A stretch of DNA of 64,000 bases from positions 62,001-126,000 of the forward strand of contig NZ_RJWG01000001.1 in NCBI RefSeq assembly GCF_004011155.1, given 5' to 3'. The position numbers were made by a program, and so were the translations under genes. Source of the DNA: Clostridium prolinivorans (GTDB lineage: Bacteria > Bacillota > Clostridia > Clostridiales > Clostridiaceae). Under the pieces are notes generated by a model. It did not search any database and was not told the origin of the DNA. It was given only the letters and a program-made list of their open reading frames with translations. Every line of letters begins with the position of its first letter. Position 1 is the first letter of the stretch. Positions 9,219 to 21,136 of the stretch are shown here, one piece after another.

Positions 9219-9246
9219 TTGACTGTTCTATTCATAAGAGTATAAT
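9219..9246 (+). promoter_or_regulatory. Promoter of the LacI-family regulator gene
   Basis: TTGACT (9219-9224), 16 bp spacer, TATAAT (9241-9246), about 57 bp before the regulator start. No copy of the CTTAAAC operator is visible here, so this promoter may be constitutive. Confidence 0.6.
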
Positions 9247-9302
9247 ATAGATTATCATTAAAAAGGTTGATTTTATTTATTGCATTGGTGTGGAGGGAAT
9301 AT

Positions 9303-10214
9303 ATGAGAAAAGCTACTTTAAAGGATATAGCAAAGGAGGTAGGAGTCTCAGTTGCAACTGTATCTTATGTATTAAATGGAAATCCAAAGCAAAGTATTTC
9401 AGATGGAACAAAGGATAAGATAATACAAGTTGCAAATAAATTAAACTATGTTCCAAATCTTGCTGCAAGGTCATTAGTTATGAAAAAATCAGGGCTTATA
9501 GGAGTTTTGATTGTAAAGAGTAAACAAAATAAATTGCCTATAATGACAAACCATTATTATAAATTGCTTGAAAATATTGAAGAATATCTTGCTGATAAAG
9601 GATACCATGTGTTGTCATCAAACATAGATTTAGATGAACCTAATTTAGATATAATAAAGCAAAGAGATTTAGAAGGTGTACTTGTTGTAGATGTTGATAA
9701 AAGTATATTTTATAATATATCAATAAAGTTTACTGTACCAATAATTTTAATAGACACATATTTAGATGATATATTATTTCATAAGGTAATAGTAGACTAT
9801 GTTGAATGTGCAAAAAAGATAGCTGATTTATACAAAGTTAACATAAATGATTCAGTTATTTTAATACCAAAATTAAATAGTAAAGATTTAATGAATGAAT
9901 TATTAGAAAAAAATAAAGATAAAATAATATATTTTGTTGATTCAAAAGAAAAAGTAGAGTGTATAGTAAAAAAATATAAAGATAGACATTTTATAGTTGT
10001 ATCAGAAGAATTAGGAATACTTATGAATAATTATATAGATAATAAAAATTTATCTGTTATATGCATAAATGATCAGGAATATCTTTTAAAAGAAGATATA
10101 AATAAAGTATCAATAAATTTAAATCAAATGGCAAAAGTAATAGTTAATATTTTATTTAAATATATTGATGGAAATTTTAAAAATAATAAGTATACAATTA
10201 TTAAGGCAGATTAA
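9303..10214 (+). CDS. LacI-family transcriptional regulator of the cyclodextrin/maltodextrin genes
   Basis: DNA-binding repressor or activator of 303 residues. The N-terminal LacI helix-turn-helix reads ATLKDIAKEVGVSVATVSYV, followed by the hinge NYVPNLAARSLV. A periplasmic-binding-like effector domain fills the rest and is somewhat shorter and more degenerate than usual (330-340 residues is typical). The ATG at 9303 follows TGGAGGG; an upstream in-frame TTG at 9267 lacks a binding site and would add residues before the usual LacI start. It sits between transporter and cyclomaltodextrinase genes. Near-palindromes of the type ACTTAAACGNTTAAGT occur at all three structural promoters, so it is the natural candidate to bind them. 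Confidence 0.85.
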   Translation: MRKATLKDIAKEVGVSVATVSYVLNGNPKQSISDGTKDKIIQVANKLNYVPNLAARSLVMKKSGLIGVLIVKSKQNKLPIMTNHYYKLLENIEEYLADKGYHVLSSNIDLDEPNLDIIKQRDLEGVLVVDVDKSIFYNISIKFTVPIILIDTYLDDILFHKVIVDYVECAKKIADLYKVNINDSVILIPKLNSKDLMNELLEKNKDKIIYFVDSKEKVECIVKKYKDRHFIVVSEELGILMNNYIDNKNLSVICINDQEYLLKEDINKVSINLNQMAKVIVNILFKYIDGNFKNNKYTIIKAD

Positions 10215-10250
10215 TCTGTCTTAATAATTATTTTACTTAAACGATTAAGT
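10201..10250 (+). promoter_or_regulatory. Stop-overlapping hairpin and LacI-type operator before cyclomaltodextrinase
   Basis: 10201-10224 is a 24 bp near-perfect inverted repeat that overlaps the regulator stop codon. 10235-10250 reads ACTTAAACGATTAAGT, the third copy of the operator found at both promoters of the CGTase/transporter region. It lies just 5' of the TTGGAGG ribosome binding site. A clean -35/-10 is not obvious, so the operator may act as a roadblock on read-through. Confidence 0.6.
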
Positions 10251-10265
10251 TTTGGAGGAATATAT

Positions 10266-11948
10266 ATGTTTAAAGAAGCAATTTATCATGAAAGTGATAG
10301 CACATATGCTTATCCATTAGATGAAAAAACTTTATGTCTTAAACTTAGGACTAAAAAAGATGATATTTATAATGTTAAACTTTTATATGGAGATAGATAT
10401 GATACTTCTAAGATAGTTACAATGTATGAAATTCCTATGAAAAAAATTTTTACAGATGATTTGTTTGATTACTATGAGATAACAATATCACCAAAGTTTA
10501 ATAGAATTTGTTATTGCTTTAAGTTAGAAGATAAATGTGAAAAAATATATTATGCACAAGGAAGATTTTACAATATATTACCTGAGGATAGAAATAAATA
10601 TTTTATATTCTCATATATTTGCAAAGGGGATTTATACAAAGCCCATGATTGGTGGAGACAATCAATATTTTATCAAATATTTGTTGATAGATTTAATAAA
10701 GAAGAAATTGATGAGAATTGGTTTGATGAACCAACTAATAAAAGAATGTTTGGAGGAAATATAAAAGGGATACTAAATAAATTAGATTATATTGAAGAAC
10801 TTGGAATAAATGCAATATATCTAACTCCCATATTTGAATCACCTAGCTGTCATAAATATGATACTATAGATTATTACAATATAGATAAATCTTTTGGCGA
10901 TAAGAGTATATTTAGAGAATTTGTAAATAGATGTCATGAAAGAGGTATAAAGATTATACTAGATGCAGTATTTAATCATACAAGTGATGAATTTTTTGCA
11001 TTCAAAGATGCTATTAAAAAAGGTAAAAAATCAAAATATTATGATTGGTACTTTTTTAAAGAAGACGGAAGTTATGAAATGTTTGGACATTCTAAAAATA
11101 TGCCAAAGCTAAATACAACAAATAAAGAAACTAAAAAATATCTTTTAGAAGTTTCCAAGTATTGGATAGAAGAGTTTGATATAGATGGATGGAGATTAGA
11201 TGTTGCAAATGAAATAGATCATAAATTTTGGAGAGAGTTTAGGGAGGTTGTTAAAGATGCAAAGGAAGACGCAATAATAATAGGAGAAGTTTGGGATGGA
11301 GCAGAGAGCTATCTTAAAGGAGAACAATACGATTCAACTATGAATTATCCATTTATGAATATAGCACTTGAAGTATTTGCTAAAAATACAGCAACATTAA
11401 ATGAATTAGACTGTTTTATACAAAACCTATTTGCAAGATATAGAAAAGATATAAGATATAATCTTCTAAACTTAATAGACAGCCATGATACAGCGAGATT
11501 TTTATATGAATGTGGAAATGATAAAGAAAAATTAAAATCAGCTGTATTTTATATGTTTACTTCTATTGGAATTCCAATGATATTTTATGGTGATGAAGTA
11601 GGTTTATCAGGTGCAACAGATCCATATTGCAGAATGACCATTGACTTTGAAAACATAGATAAAGATTTATTTGAATTTTATAAAAATATGGCAAAAATAA
11701 GAAAAACATCGAAGGCACTTCAAGAAGGAGAATATAGTAAAATATTTGTAAATAAAAATGTATATGCATATAAAAGATACACAGAAAATGAAGAAATAAT
11801 TTGTGTATTTAACATAGGAGATAAAAATGAAAAGGCTGATTTAGGAATCAATGGTGAAGTTTTAGATTTATATGCAAATAAATTTATAAATATAAATAAT
11901 GTACTAGAATTAAAGCCATATGAAAAATTTGTTTTAAAATTAAAATAA
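10266..11948 (+). CDS. Intracellular cyclomaltodextrinase/neopullulanase, GH13
   Basis: Cytoplasmic glycosidase of 560 residues without a signal peptide. It is expected to open imported cyclodextrins and cleave maltodextrins. An N-terminal domain of ~120 residues resembles the CBM34-like N domain of the cyclomaltodextrinase/maltogenic amylase/neopullulanase group, and the barrel opens with QSIFYQIFVDRF. Catalytic residues are Asp312 (DGWRLDVANE), Glu341 (IIIGEVWDG) and Asp408 (LIDSHDTARF). The N domain and the MFGGNIKGILNKLDYIEELG segment fit that group. It lies behind the third copy of the operator. Context with secreted CGTase and importer favours cyclodextrin use; neopullulanase activity is the main alternative. 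Confidence 0.86.
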   Translation: MFKEAIYHESDSTYAYPLDEKTLCLKLRTKKDDIYNVKLLYGDRYDTSKIVTMYEIPMKKIFTDDLFDYYEITISPKFNRICYCFKLEDKCEKIYYAQGRFYNILPEDRNKYFIFSYICKGDLYKAHDWWRQSIFYQIFVDRFNKEEIDENWFDEPTNKRMFGGNIKGILNKLDYIEELGINAIYLTPIFESPSCHKYDTIDYYNIDKSFGDKSIFREFVNRCHERGIKIILDAVFNHTSDEFFAFKDAIKKGKKSKYYDWYFFKEDGSYEMFGHSKNMPKLNTTNKETKKYLLEVSKYWIEEFDIDGWRLDVANEIDHKFWREFREVVKDAKEDAIIIGEVWDGAESYLKGEQYDSTMNYPFMNIALEVFAKNTATLNELDCFIQNLFARYRKDIRYNLLNLIDSHDTARFLYECGNDKEKLKSAVFYMFTSIGIPMIFYGDEVGLSGATDPYCRMTIDFENIDKDLFEFYKNMAKIRKTSKALQEGEYSKIFVNKNVYAYKRYTENEEIICVFNIGDKNEKADLGINGEVLDLYANKFININNVLELKPYEKFVLKLK

Positions 11949-12007
11949 AGTAGCAATAAATTATATTAAAAAATTTTAGCTATATTGCATAGATAAAAAA
12001 TAAATAC

Positions 12008-12127
12008 AATCCAGTAGAATATATTTTGATATGCTTATACTTATAATAAATATTTTTATCCCCTATACTAAAAAGATTTTGTTATATAAGGGCGAGCATA
12101 TCATTTTAAATTACTACTGGATTTTTT
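12008..12127 (+). ncRNA. Candidate multi-stem structured RNA ending in a terminator
   Basis: The outer stem AATCCAGTAG (12008-12017) pairs perfectly with CTACTGGATT (12114-12123), and six T follow at 12122-12127. Inside it TGATATGCTT (12027-12036) pairs with GAGCATATCA (12094-12103), and CCCTATA near 12061 can face TATAAGGG near 12085. Nested long-range stems spanning 116 nt are unusual for a plain terminator. It may be a small RNA, an attenuator for downstream lacZ, or an elaborate terminator of the cyclomaltodextrinase transcript. The 304 bp gap otherwise holds only the next hairpin. Confidence 0.45.
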
Positions 12128-12143
12128 ATATTAAGTTAATTTA

Positions 12144-12178
12144 TAGTAATTTTCATATTCAAAACTATGAAAATACTA
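12144..12178 (+). promoter_or_regulatory. Inverted repeat upstream of lacZ
   Basis: TAGTAATTTTCATA (12144-12157) faces TATGAAAATACTA (12166-12178), followed by TTGTATTTTT. It could be a weak terminator or an operator for lacZ, 75 bp from its start codon. No LacI-type CTTAAAC motif is present here. Confidence 0.4.
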
Positions 12179-12228
12179 TTGTATTTTTATATAAAATAAT
12201 TTAAAATGATATAGAAAAGGATTTCTAA

Positions 12229-15366
<3,138 letters not shown>

Positions 15367-15380
15367 AACATATAAGTAAT

Positions 15381-15412
15381 AAAACTCTAGGATATATAAC
15401 TAGAGTTTTATT
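15381..15412 (+). terminator. Hairpin after lacZ
   Basis: AAAACTCTAG (15381-15390) pairs with CTAGAGTTTT (15400-15409). Only a mixed TTTTATTGCTT tract follows, so it is a modest terminator between lacZ and the regulator operon. Confidence 0.6.
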
Positions 15413-15471
15413 GCTTAAATAATATATAATAAATTTATAAATAATTCTAATAATTTAAAAGGGGAATGCAA

Positions 15472-17097
15472 ATGAGAAAGTATAAACTTCTTATTGTAGA
15501 CGATGAAGTTGAAGTTAGAAAAGGAATTATAGAAAAAATAGATTGGAATTTTATAGGATTTGAAATAGTTGGAGAAGCTGAAAATGGCAAAGAAGCACTT
15601 GAAGTGTTTGAAAAAACTTTGCCAGATGTACTTATTACAGATATAAATATGCCTTTTATGAATGGTTTGGAATTATCTTCGATTATTAGGGAAAAATATC
15701 CTACAACTAAAATAATTCTTATAACAGGTTATGATGAATTTGAATATGCCCATAAAGCTATAAAACTAAATGTTTTAGAATATATATTAAGACCTATTTC
15801 ATCTTCAGAACTTACAGAAATACTTATAAAAATTAAGAACAAAATAGATAATGAAATTGCTGAAAAAGAAAATATAGAAGCTTTAAGAGAGTATTTTAGA
15901 AAAAGTCTTCCTATATTAAAAGAAAAATTTTTAGTTTCACTTATAACAAGTACTTTAACAAAAGAAGAAATTGAGGAAAAAAGTAAGAGTTATAATATTG
16001 ACTTAAGTGGGAAAAATTACATGGTATCTATTGTTAGTATAGATTTTTCAAGTAATCAAAAGGATTTTAAAGAAGAAAAAGAGCTTTGGAAATTTTCTGT
16101 GCTTAATATTGTAGAAGAAATTATAATTAAATATAATTTAGGAGTTGCTTTTATAAATAATGAAACAGTTGTTATTATAAGCAAATCAGATGATTATGAT
16201 AGAAATAAAATTATTGAAATGAATTTTAATGCATTAGAAGAATTAAGGCAGACTATAGAAAAATTTTTAAAATTTACTGTAACTATAGGTATAGGAAACC
16301 TATGTAATGATATAACTAAATTAAACCAATCTTATCAAAATGCTGTTGCTGCACTTGATTATAAAATTTTTATGGGAAATAATAGAATTATATGGATAGA
16401 GGATATAGAACCAAAAAGTGCTGATAAAGTTGTATTTGATGAGCTTAAAGAAAGAAGCTTGGAAAGTTCTATAAAGGTTGGTACATTAGAAGAAATTTCA
16501 GATACCATAGATAAACTTTTTAAAGAAATTTCAGATTTTAAGGTATCTTTTAAAGATTATCAAATATATGTGATGGAAATGCTTACAACAATTTTAAAAG
16601 TTGCAAGGAATTCAGATATAGATATTAATGATATTTTTGGAAGCAATCATAATTTATTTATAGAATTATATAGTTTAAATACAATAGAAGAAGTACAAAA
16701 TTGGTTTAAAAATATTTCAATTAAAATAAGAAATTATATAATTAAGGGTAGACAGGATACTGCAAATGAATTAGTTGAAAAAGCAAAAGAATATGTAAAA
16801 GAGCATTATAAAGAAAGTGACATAAATATTAATAAAGTTTGCACTTATCTTCATATAAGTCCAAATTATTTTAGTTTTATATTTAAAAGAGAAACAAAAA
16901 CAACTTTTATAAATTATTTGACTCATGTAAGAATGGAAAAGGCGAAGGAACTTTTAAGAACAACTAATATGAAAACTTTTGAAATTGCAGAAAATGTAGG
17001 CTATTCGGAGCCTAATTATTTTAGTTATAGTTTTAAAAAGAGATTTAATCTATCACCTTCAGAATATAGAAACAGTATAAAAGAAAAAGTACAATAA
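15472..17097 (+). CDS. YesN-type response regulator with AraC output domain
   Basis: Cytoplasmic transcription factor of 541 residues. The receiver domain occupies 1-120 with acidic pocket Asp10-Asp11, phospho-acceptor Asp57 (LITDINMP) and Thr85. The normally invariant Lys of the switch loop is Arg107 (YILRPIS). A long linker is followed by an AraC-type double helix-turn-helix (about 440-540) ending in the signature SEPNYFSYSFKKRFNLSPSE. The ATG at 15472 is preferred: it sits 7 nt after AAAAGGGG, whereas the ATG at 15466 sits almost on top of it. It forms one operon with the kinase and a sugar-binding protein and lies just before mglBAC, its probable target. Confidence 0.87.
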   Translation: MRKYKLLIVDDEVEVRKGIIEKIDWNFIGFEIVGEAENGKEALEVFEKTLPDVLITDINMPFMNGLELSSIIREKYPTTKIILITGYDEFEYAHKAIKLNVLEYILRPISSSELTEILIKIKNKIDNEIAEKENIEALREYFRKSLPILKEKFLVSLITSTLTKEEIEEKSKSYNIDLSGKNYMVSIVSIDFSSNQKDFKEEKELWKFSVLNIVEEIIIKYNLGVAFINNETVVIISKSDDYDRNKIIEMNFNALEELRQTIEKFLKFTVTIGIGNLCNDITKLNQSYQNAVAALDYKIFMGNNRIIWIEDIEPKSADKVVFDELKERSLESSIKVGTLEEISDTIDKLFKEISDFKVSFKDYQIYVMEMLTTILKVARNSDIDINDIFGSNHNLFIELYSLNTIEEVQNWFKNISIKIRNYIIKGRQDTANELVEKAKEYVKEHYKESDININKVCTYLHISPNYFSFIFKRETKTTFINYLTHVRMEKAKELLRTTNMKTFEIAENVGYSEPNYFSYSFKKRFNLSPSEYRNSIKEKVQ

Positions 17098-17111
17098 GGA
17101 GTTTGAAATAA

Positions 17112-18878
17112 ATGACCGAACTAACTAAAAAAATAAGCAATTTTATAAAACTTAAAAGTATACAATCAATAATTACAGTATCTTTTGCTTTTATAACTGT
17201 TATTTTTATGGTTTTTATAAGTGTTATATTATCAGGAAAATTTTCAGATACAGCTAAGCAAAATGTAAGTAAAAGTACAATGCATGTTATTGAACAAATA
17301 AGTTTTAATGTAGAAAATTATAGAAATAACATGATAGATATTGTAAATTTAATAGATGAAAATATTAATAAAACTGACAATATTAATAGTTCAAAACTTG
17401 TTGAAAAGCTAGATGTTATACTTGATATGAAAGATGATATAGTTTCTATAGCATTATTTTCAGATAAAGGCAAAATTATTATAGGTGATCCTTTTTCAAA
17501 ACTTAAAAATAATGCTGATATAATAAACCAAGAATGGTTTATAAAAGCAAATGAGAATAATGGTCAAGTATTTATATCATCACCACATGTTCAAAATTTA
17601 TTTGAAGTTAAACACAATTGGGTAATATCTTTAAGTAAAGCTATTACTTTTAACTATGGAAAAGAAAAAATAAATGGGATACTTCTTGTAGATATAAATT
17701 TTAGTTCTATAGAACAATTTTGTAAAAAAATTAGTTTAGGTGAAAGAGGATATGTATATATAATTGATTCAAAAGGAAATTTTATATATCATCCTCAGCA
17801 GCAACTTATATATTTAGGGCTTAAAAATGAAGATATTAAAGATGTATTAAAAACTTACTATGGAACGACTATTCAAAATACTGATAAAGAAGAAAGACTT
17901 ATAACAGTAAAAACTATAGGAAATAGCGATTGGAGAGTTGCAGGAGTATCCTATATGGATGAATTTTACAAAATAAAAAAAGATATAACAAATTTTTCGG
18001 CTGCAATTTTAGCTCTTGCAATAATATTTATTATTTTATTGTTTATTTTTATTTCAGCTAAAATAACAAAACCTATTAAAGAACTTGATAATTCAATGAA
18101 AAAAGTTGAAGAAGGAGATTTTAATATAAAAGTTGATATTAATGGAGATAAAGAAGTTGTACATTTAGCTAAAACTTTTAACATAATGGTTTCAAAAATA
18201 AGACAGCTTATGGATCAGATAGTTATAGAACAAGAAGCAAAAAGAAAAAGTGAATTAGATGCTCTTCAAGCTCAAATAAATCCACATTTTTTATATAATA
18301 CATTAGATTCAATAGTATGGATGGCTGAAAATGGTAAAACTCAAGATGTTATAACAATGGTAACTTCTCTTGCAAGACTTTTTAGAATAAGTATAAGCAG
18401 AGGAAGAAATATAATTACTGTAAGAGAAGAAATAGAACATGCAAAAAATTATTTGATAATACAAAAAATAAGGTTTAAAAGCAAATTTAAATTTAACATT
18501 GAAGTTGAAGAAAAGGTACTTCAATATAAAACTTTAAAACTTATACTTCAACCAATTATAGAAAATGCTATTTATCATGGGATTGAATATATGTTTGAAG
18601 AAGGAAATATAACTGTTTCTGCTAAAGAAGTAAATGGTAAACTTTTGTATGAAGTAACAGATAATGGTTTAGGGATAAAACCAGATATTTTAGAAAATAT
18701 ACTTTCATATAATTCTAAAGAAAATGGAGGGGCAGGAGTTGGAATAAGAAATGTTCATGAAAGAATACAGCTTTGCTATGGAAAAGAATATGGATTGGAA
18801 ATTGAAAGTGAATTAGAAGAAGGAACTAAGGTAAAGCTTTGGCTGCCTATAGTAAAGGATGGGAACGATGAAAAATAA
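17112..18878 (+). CDS. YesM-type sensor histidine kinase
   Basis: Membrane kinase of 588 residues. One transmembrane helix lies near 20-40, then an extracytoplasmic Cache-like sensor region to about 290, a second helix near 295-315, a HAMP linker, the LytS/YesM histidine box QINPHFLYNTLDS with His392, and a C-terminal ATPase domain (N box IIENAIYHGIEY, G boxes DNGLGIKP and GAGVGIRNV). The start follows AAGGAG 14 nt after the regulator stop. Its gene overlaps or abuts the binding-protein gene, suggesting the two proteins form one receptor. Confidence 0.88.
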   Translation: MTELTKKISNFIKLKSIQSIITVSFAFITVIFMVFISVILSGKFSDTAKQNVSKSTMHVIEQISFNVENYRNNMIDIVNLIDENINKTDNINSSKLVEKLDVILDMKDDIVSIALFSDKGKIIIGDPFSKLKNNADIINQEWFIKANENNGQVFISSPHVQNLFEVKHNWVISLSKAITFNYGKEKINGILLVDINFSSIEQFCKKISLGERGYVYIIDSKGNFIYHPQQQLIYLGLKNEDIKDVLKTYYGTTIQNTDKEERLITVKTIGNSDWRVAGVSYMDEFYKIKKDITNFSAAILALAIIFIILLFIFISAKITKPIKELDNSMKKVEEGDFNIKVDINGDKEVVHLAKTFNIMVSKIRQLMDQIVIEQEAKRKSELDALQAQINPHFLYNTLDSIVWMAENGKTQDVITMVTSLARLFRISISRGRNIITVREEIEHAKNYLIIQKIRFKSKFKFNIEVEEKVLQYKTLKLILQPIIENAIYHGIEYMFEEGNITVSAKEVNGKLLYEVTDNGLGIKPDILENILSYNSKENGGAGVGIRNVHERIQLCYGKEYGLEIESELEEGTKVKLWLPIVKDGNDEK

Positions 18879-19851
18879 AATAATATTAATTTTTATTTTA
18901 ATTAGCATTATTATTTCTGCTGCTTTTTATGGTTTTCATATTTATAAAAATAAAGGGGAAAGCAGTATTGACAGAAGAGTAAATATTGATTTTATTGTAA
19001 AAATAAATACTGATCAATACTGGAACTCTGTATATTTAGGAGCTCATGAGGCGTCTAAAGAATTTAATGTGAATATGACTTTTATAGCACCAAGTGTGGA
19101 ATATGATGTATCAAAACAAGAAGAATTGTTTTTAAATTCTTTAGAAAAAAATGTAGATGCTATTGTATTAGCTGCTTCTGATTATGAAGGAATGAAAAAT
19201 TTAGTACAAAAGGCTTATGAGAAAAAAATTCCTGTTATAACAGTTGACTCAGGAGTAAATTCTGACAAGGTAGCAAGCAAAATATCTACTGATAATTTTA
19301 AAGCAGGTAGTATAGCTGCAGAGAAATTAATTGATGCAGTAGGTGAAAGAGGCAATATAGCAATTATAAATTTTGATAAAAAAAGTGAAAGTGCATATAA
19401 AAGAGAATCTGGTGTAATCAATGTATTAAAACAACATCCTGAAATAAATCTAATAAGCAAAAAATATTGTTATTCAAACGAAAAAACTGCCTATAATTTA
19501 ACTAAAGATATGCTTTTAAATTATGATAAATTAGATGGCATAATTACTCTAAATAATTCAGCTTCACTAGGAGCAGCTCAAGCTATAGAAGAATTAGGTC
19601 TTGGTGAAAAAATCAAATTAATTGCTTTTGATAATACACCTCTTGAAATTCAATATTTAGAAAAAGGTATAATAGATTTAATTGTTGTACAAAATCCATT
19701 TAAAATGGGTTATCTTGGAATTAAAAATGCTGCTATGGCTGCAAGAGGAATTGATGTAGATAAAGAATTAAATATAGAAACTAGAATTATAGATAAAAAT
19801 AATATTTATACAAAAGAAAATCAAAAATTTATATTCCCCATTACTAGATAA
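18868..19851 (+). CDS. Membrane-tethered periplasmic-binding-type sugar sensor
   Basis: A 327-residue protein with an N-terminal hydrophobic anchor (about 3-22) and no lipobox Cys. A type-1 periplasmic-binding fold related to RbsB/XylF follows, with segments such as VNIDFIVKINTDQYWNSVYL and VDAIVLAASDYEGM. The ATG at 18868, 8 nt after AAAGGA, is chosen over the one at 18859. It overlaps the kinase gene by 11 nt. Clostridial XylFII-LytS-YesN systems use such a protein to present sugar to the kinase. By position this one would sense galactose or a related sugar. An alternative is an orphan transporter component, but mglB supplies that role. Confidence 0.78.
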   Translation: MKNKIILIFILISIIISAAFYGFHIYKNKGESSIDRRVNIDFIVKINTDQYWNSVYLGAHEASKEFNVNMTFIAPSVEYDVSKQEELFLNSLEKNVDAIVLAASDYEGMKNLVQKAYEKKIPVITVDSGVNSDKVASKISTDNFKAGSIAAEKLIDAVGERGNIAIINFDKKSESAYKRESGVINVLKQHPEINLISKKYCYSNEKTAYNLTKDMLLNYDKLDGIITLNNSASLGAAQAIEELGLGEKIKLIAFDNTPLEIQYLEKGIIDLIVVQNPFKMGYLGIKNAAMAARGIDVDKELNIETRIIDKNNIYTKENQKFIFPITR

Positions 19852-19867
19852 ATATATAAAAATTATT

Positions 19868-19908
19868 AAATTCTATTGTGTATGTTTACAACACAGTAGA
19901 ATTTTTAT
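19868..19908 (+). terminator. Terminator of the sensor operon
   Basis: AAATTCTATTGTGT (19868-19881) pairs with ACACAGTAGAATTT (19891-19904) with one G-U pair, followed by TTTAT. Its right arm is also the first unit of the direct repeat described next. Confidence 0.65.
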
Positions 19909-19930
19909 ATAACACAGTAGGATTTTATAT
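19890..19930 (+). repeat. Tandem direct repeats in the mglB control region
   Basis: AACACAGTAGAATTTTTATA (from 19890, 21 nt unit) is followed immediately by AACACAGTAGGATTTTATAT (19911-19930). A spacing of two helical turns on one DNA face is what AraC-type response regulators bind. The repeats lie 82-122 bp before the mglB start and suit the YesN-type regulator encoded upstream. Confidence 0.55.
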
Positions 19931-20011
19931 TATCTTTATATAACAAGGATGTTATTATTAATACATGAAAACGATATATAAATTGAAAATAAAGTATAGG
20001 GGGAATATTCT

Positions 20012-21064
20012 ATGAATAAAAAATTAGTTGCGACAGTATTAGCGGCATCATTAGTACTTGGAGGTTGTGCTTCAAAATCAACTTCAACAAATGAAAATGG
20101 TTCTTCAGGAAGTTCATCAAAACTTCCAAAGATAGGTGTTACTATATATAAATTTGATGATAATTTTATGTCATTTGTAAGACAGTCAATTGAAAAAGGA
20201 GCTAAAGATAAAGCTGATGTAATACTTAACGACTCACAAAATGACCAAGCTAAACAGCTTGAACAAATTGATGCTATGATTTCAAAAGGAGTTAAAGCAC
20301 TTGCAATTAATTTGGTTGATCCAAAAGCAGCAGGTAATGTTATAGAAAAAGCTCAAGCAGCTGATCTTCCTGTAATATTCTTTAATAAAGAGCCTGATGC
20401 AGCTGCATTAGCAGGATATGATAAAGCCTGGTATGTTGGAACTTTATCAAAAGAATCAGGAGTTATGCAAGGTGAATTAATATTAGATGAATGGAATAAA
20501 AATAAAGATAAATGGGATTTAAATAAAGATGGAAAAATCCAATATGTATTATTAAAAGGAGAACCAGGACATCCAGATGCTGAAGCAAGAACTAAGTATG
20601 TTATTGATACTATAGTTCAAAATGGAGTTGGAGTTGAAAAAATAGCTGAAGATACAGCTATGTGGGATACTAATAAAGCTGCAGAAAAAATGGATGCATG
20701 GCTTGCTAAAAATGACGGTAAAATAGAGGTAGTTATTGCTAATAATGATGCTATGGCATTAGGTGCTATAACTTCACTTGAAAAAGTTGGATACTTCAAA
20801 AACGATAAATATATGCCAGTATTTGGTGTTGATGCTATTCCAGACGCACTATCTAAGATTAAAGAAGGTAAAATGGCAGGAACAGTATTAAATGATGCTA
20901 AAAATCAAGGACAAGCTACTCTTGATTTAGCTATAAATGCTGCTAATGGAAAAGATGTTGTTTCCGGAACTAAATGGAAACTAGATGATAAAAAAGCAGT
21001 TCGTGTGCCTTATGTAAAGATTAATAAAGATAATGTAAGCTTTGCAGAAGAAGCATACAAATAA
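20012..21064 (+). CDS. mglB: Galactose/methyl-galactoside-binding lipoprotein
   Basis: Extracytoplasmic glucose/galactose-binding protein of 350 residues that feeds the MglAC importer. The lipobox is LGGC (Cys19). A calcium loop like that of E. coli MglB is visible at Asp169-Asn171-Asp173 with Gln177 (DLNKDGKIQ), and sugar-contact segments [19 protein letters not shown] and [10 protein letters not shown] are present. These make galactose/glucose a much better guess than ribose or xylose. The start follows AGGGGGA. A stable hairpin separates it from the ATPase gene. Confidence 0.92.
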   Translation: MNKKLVATVLAASLVLGGCASKSTSTNENGSSGSSSKLPKIGVTIYKFDDNFMSFVRQSIEKGAKDKADVILNDSQNDQAKQLEQIDAMISKGVKALAINLVDPKAAGNVIEKAQAADLPVIFFNKEPDAAALAGYDKAWYVGTLSKESGVMQGELILDEWNKNKDKWDLNKDGKIQYVLLKGEPGHPDAEARTKYVIDTIVQNGVGVEKIAEDTAMWDTNKAAEKMDAWLAKNDGKIEVVIANNDAMALGAITSLEKVGYFKNDKYMPVFGVDAIPDALSKIKEGKMAGTVLNDAKNQGQATLDLAINAANGKDVVSGTKWKLDDKKAVRVPYVKINKDNVSFAEEAYK

Positions 21065-21072
21065 ATAAAATA

Positions 21073-21105
21073 AATATGAGACACACTTAAAGTGTGCCTC
21101 ATATT
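21073..21105 (+). promoter_or_regulatory. Intercistronic hairpin between mglB and mglA
   Basis: AATATGAGACACACTT and AAGTGTGCCTCATATT form a 16 bp stem with one mismatch and a 1 nt spacer. No T run follows. Its position after the binding-protein gene mirrors 7004-7035 and suggests 3' protection of mglB mRNA. Confidence 0.6.
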
Positions 21106-21136
21106 ATTTAAAATTTAGTGGATAGGAGGGAAATCC

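Noticed and set aside
9267-9302. Upstream TTG start for the LacI-family gene
   Set aside because: No binding site before it and it would precede the normal LacI N terminus; ATG 9303 has TGGAGGG.
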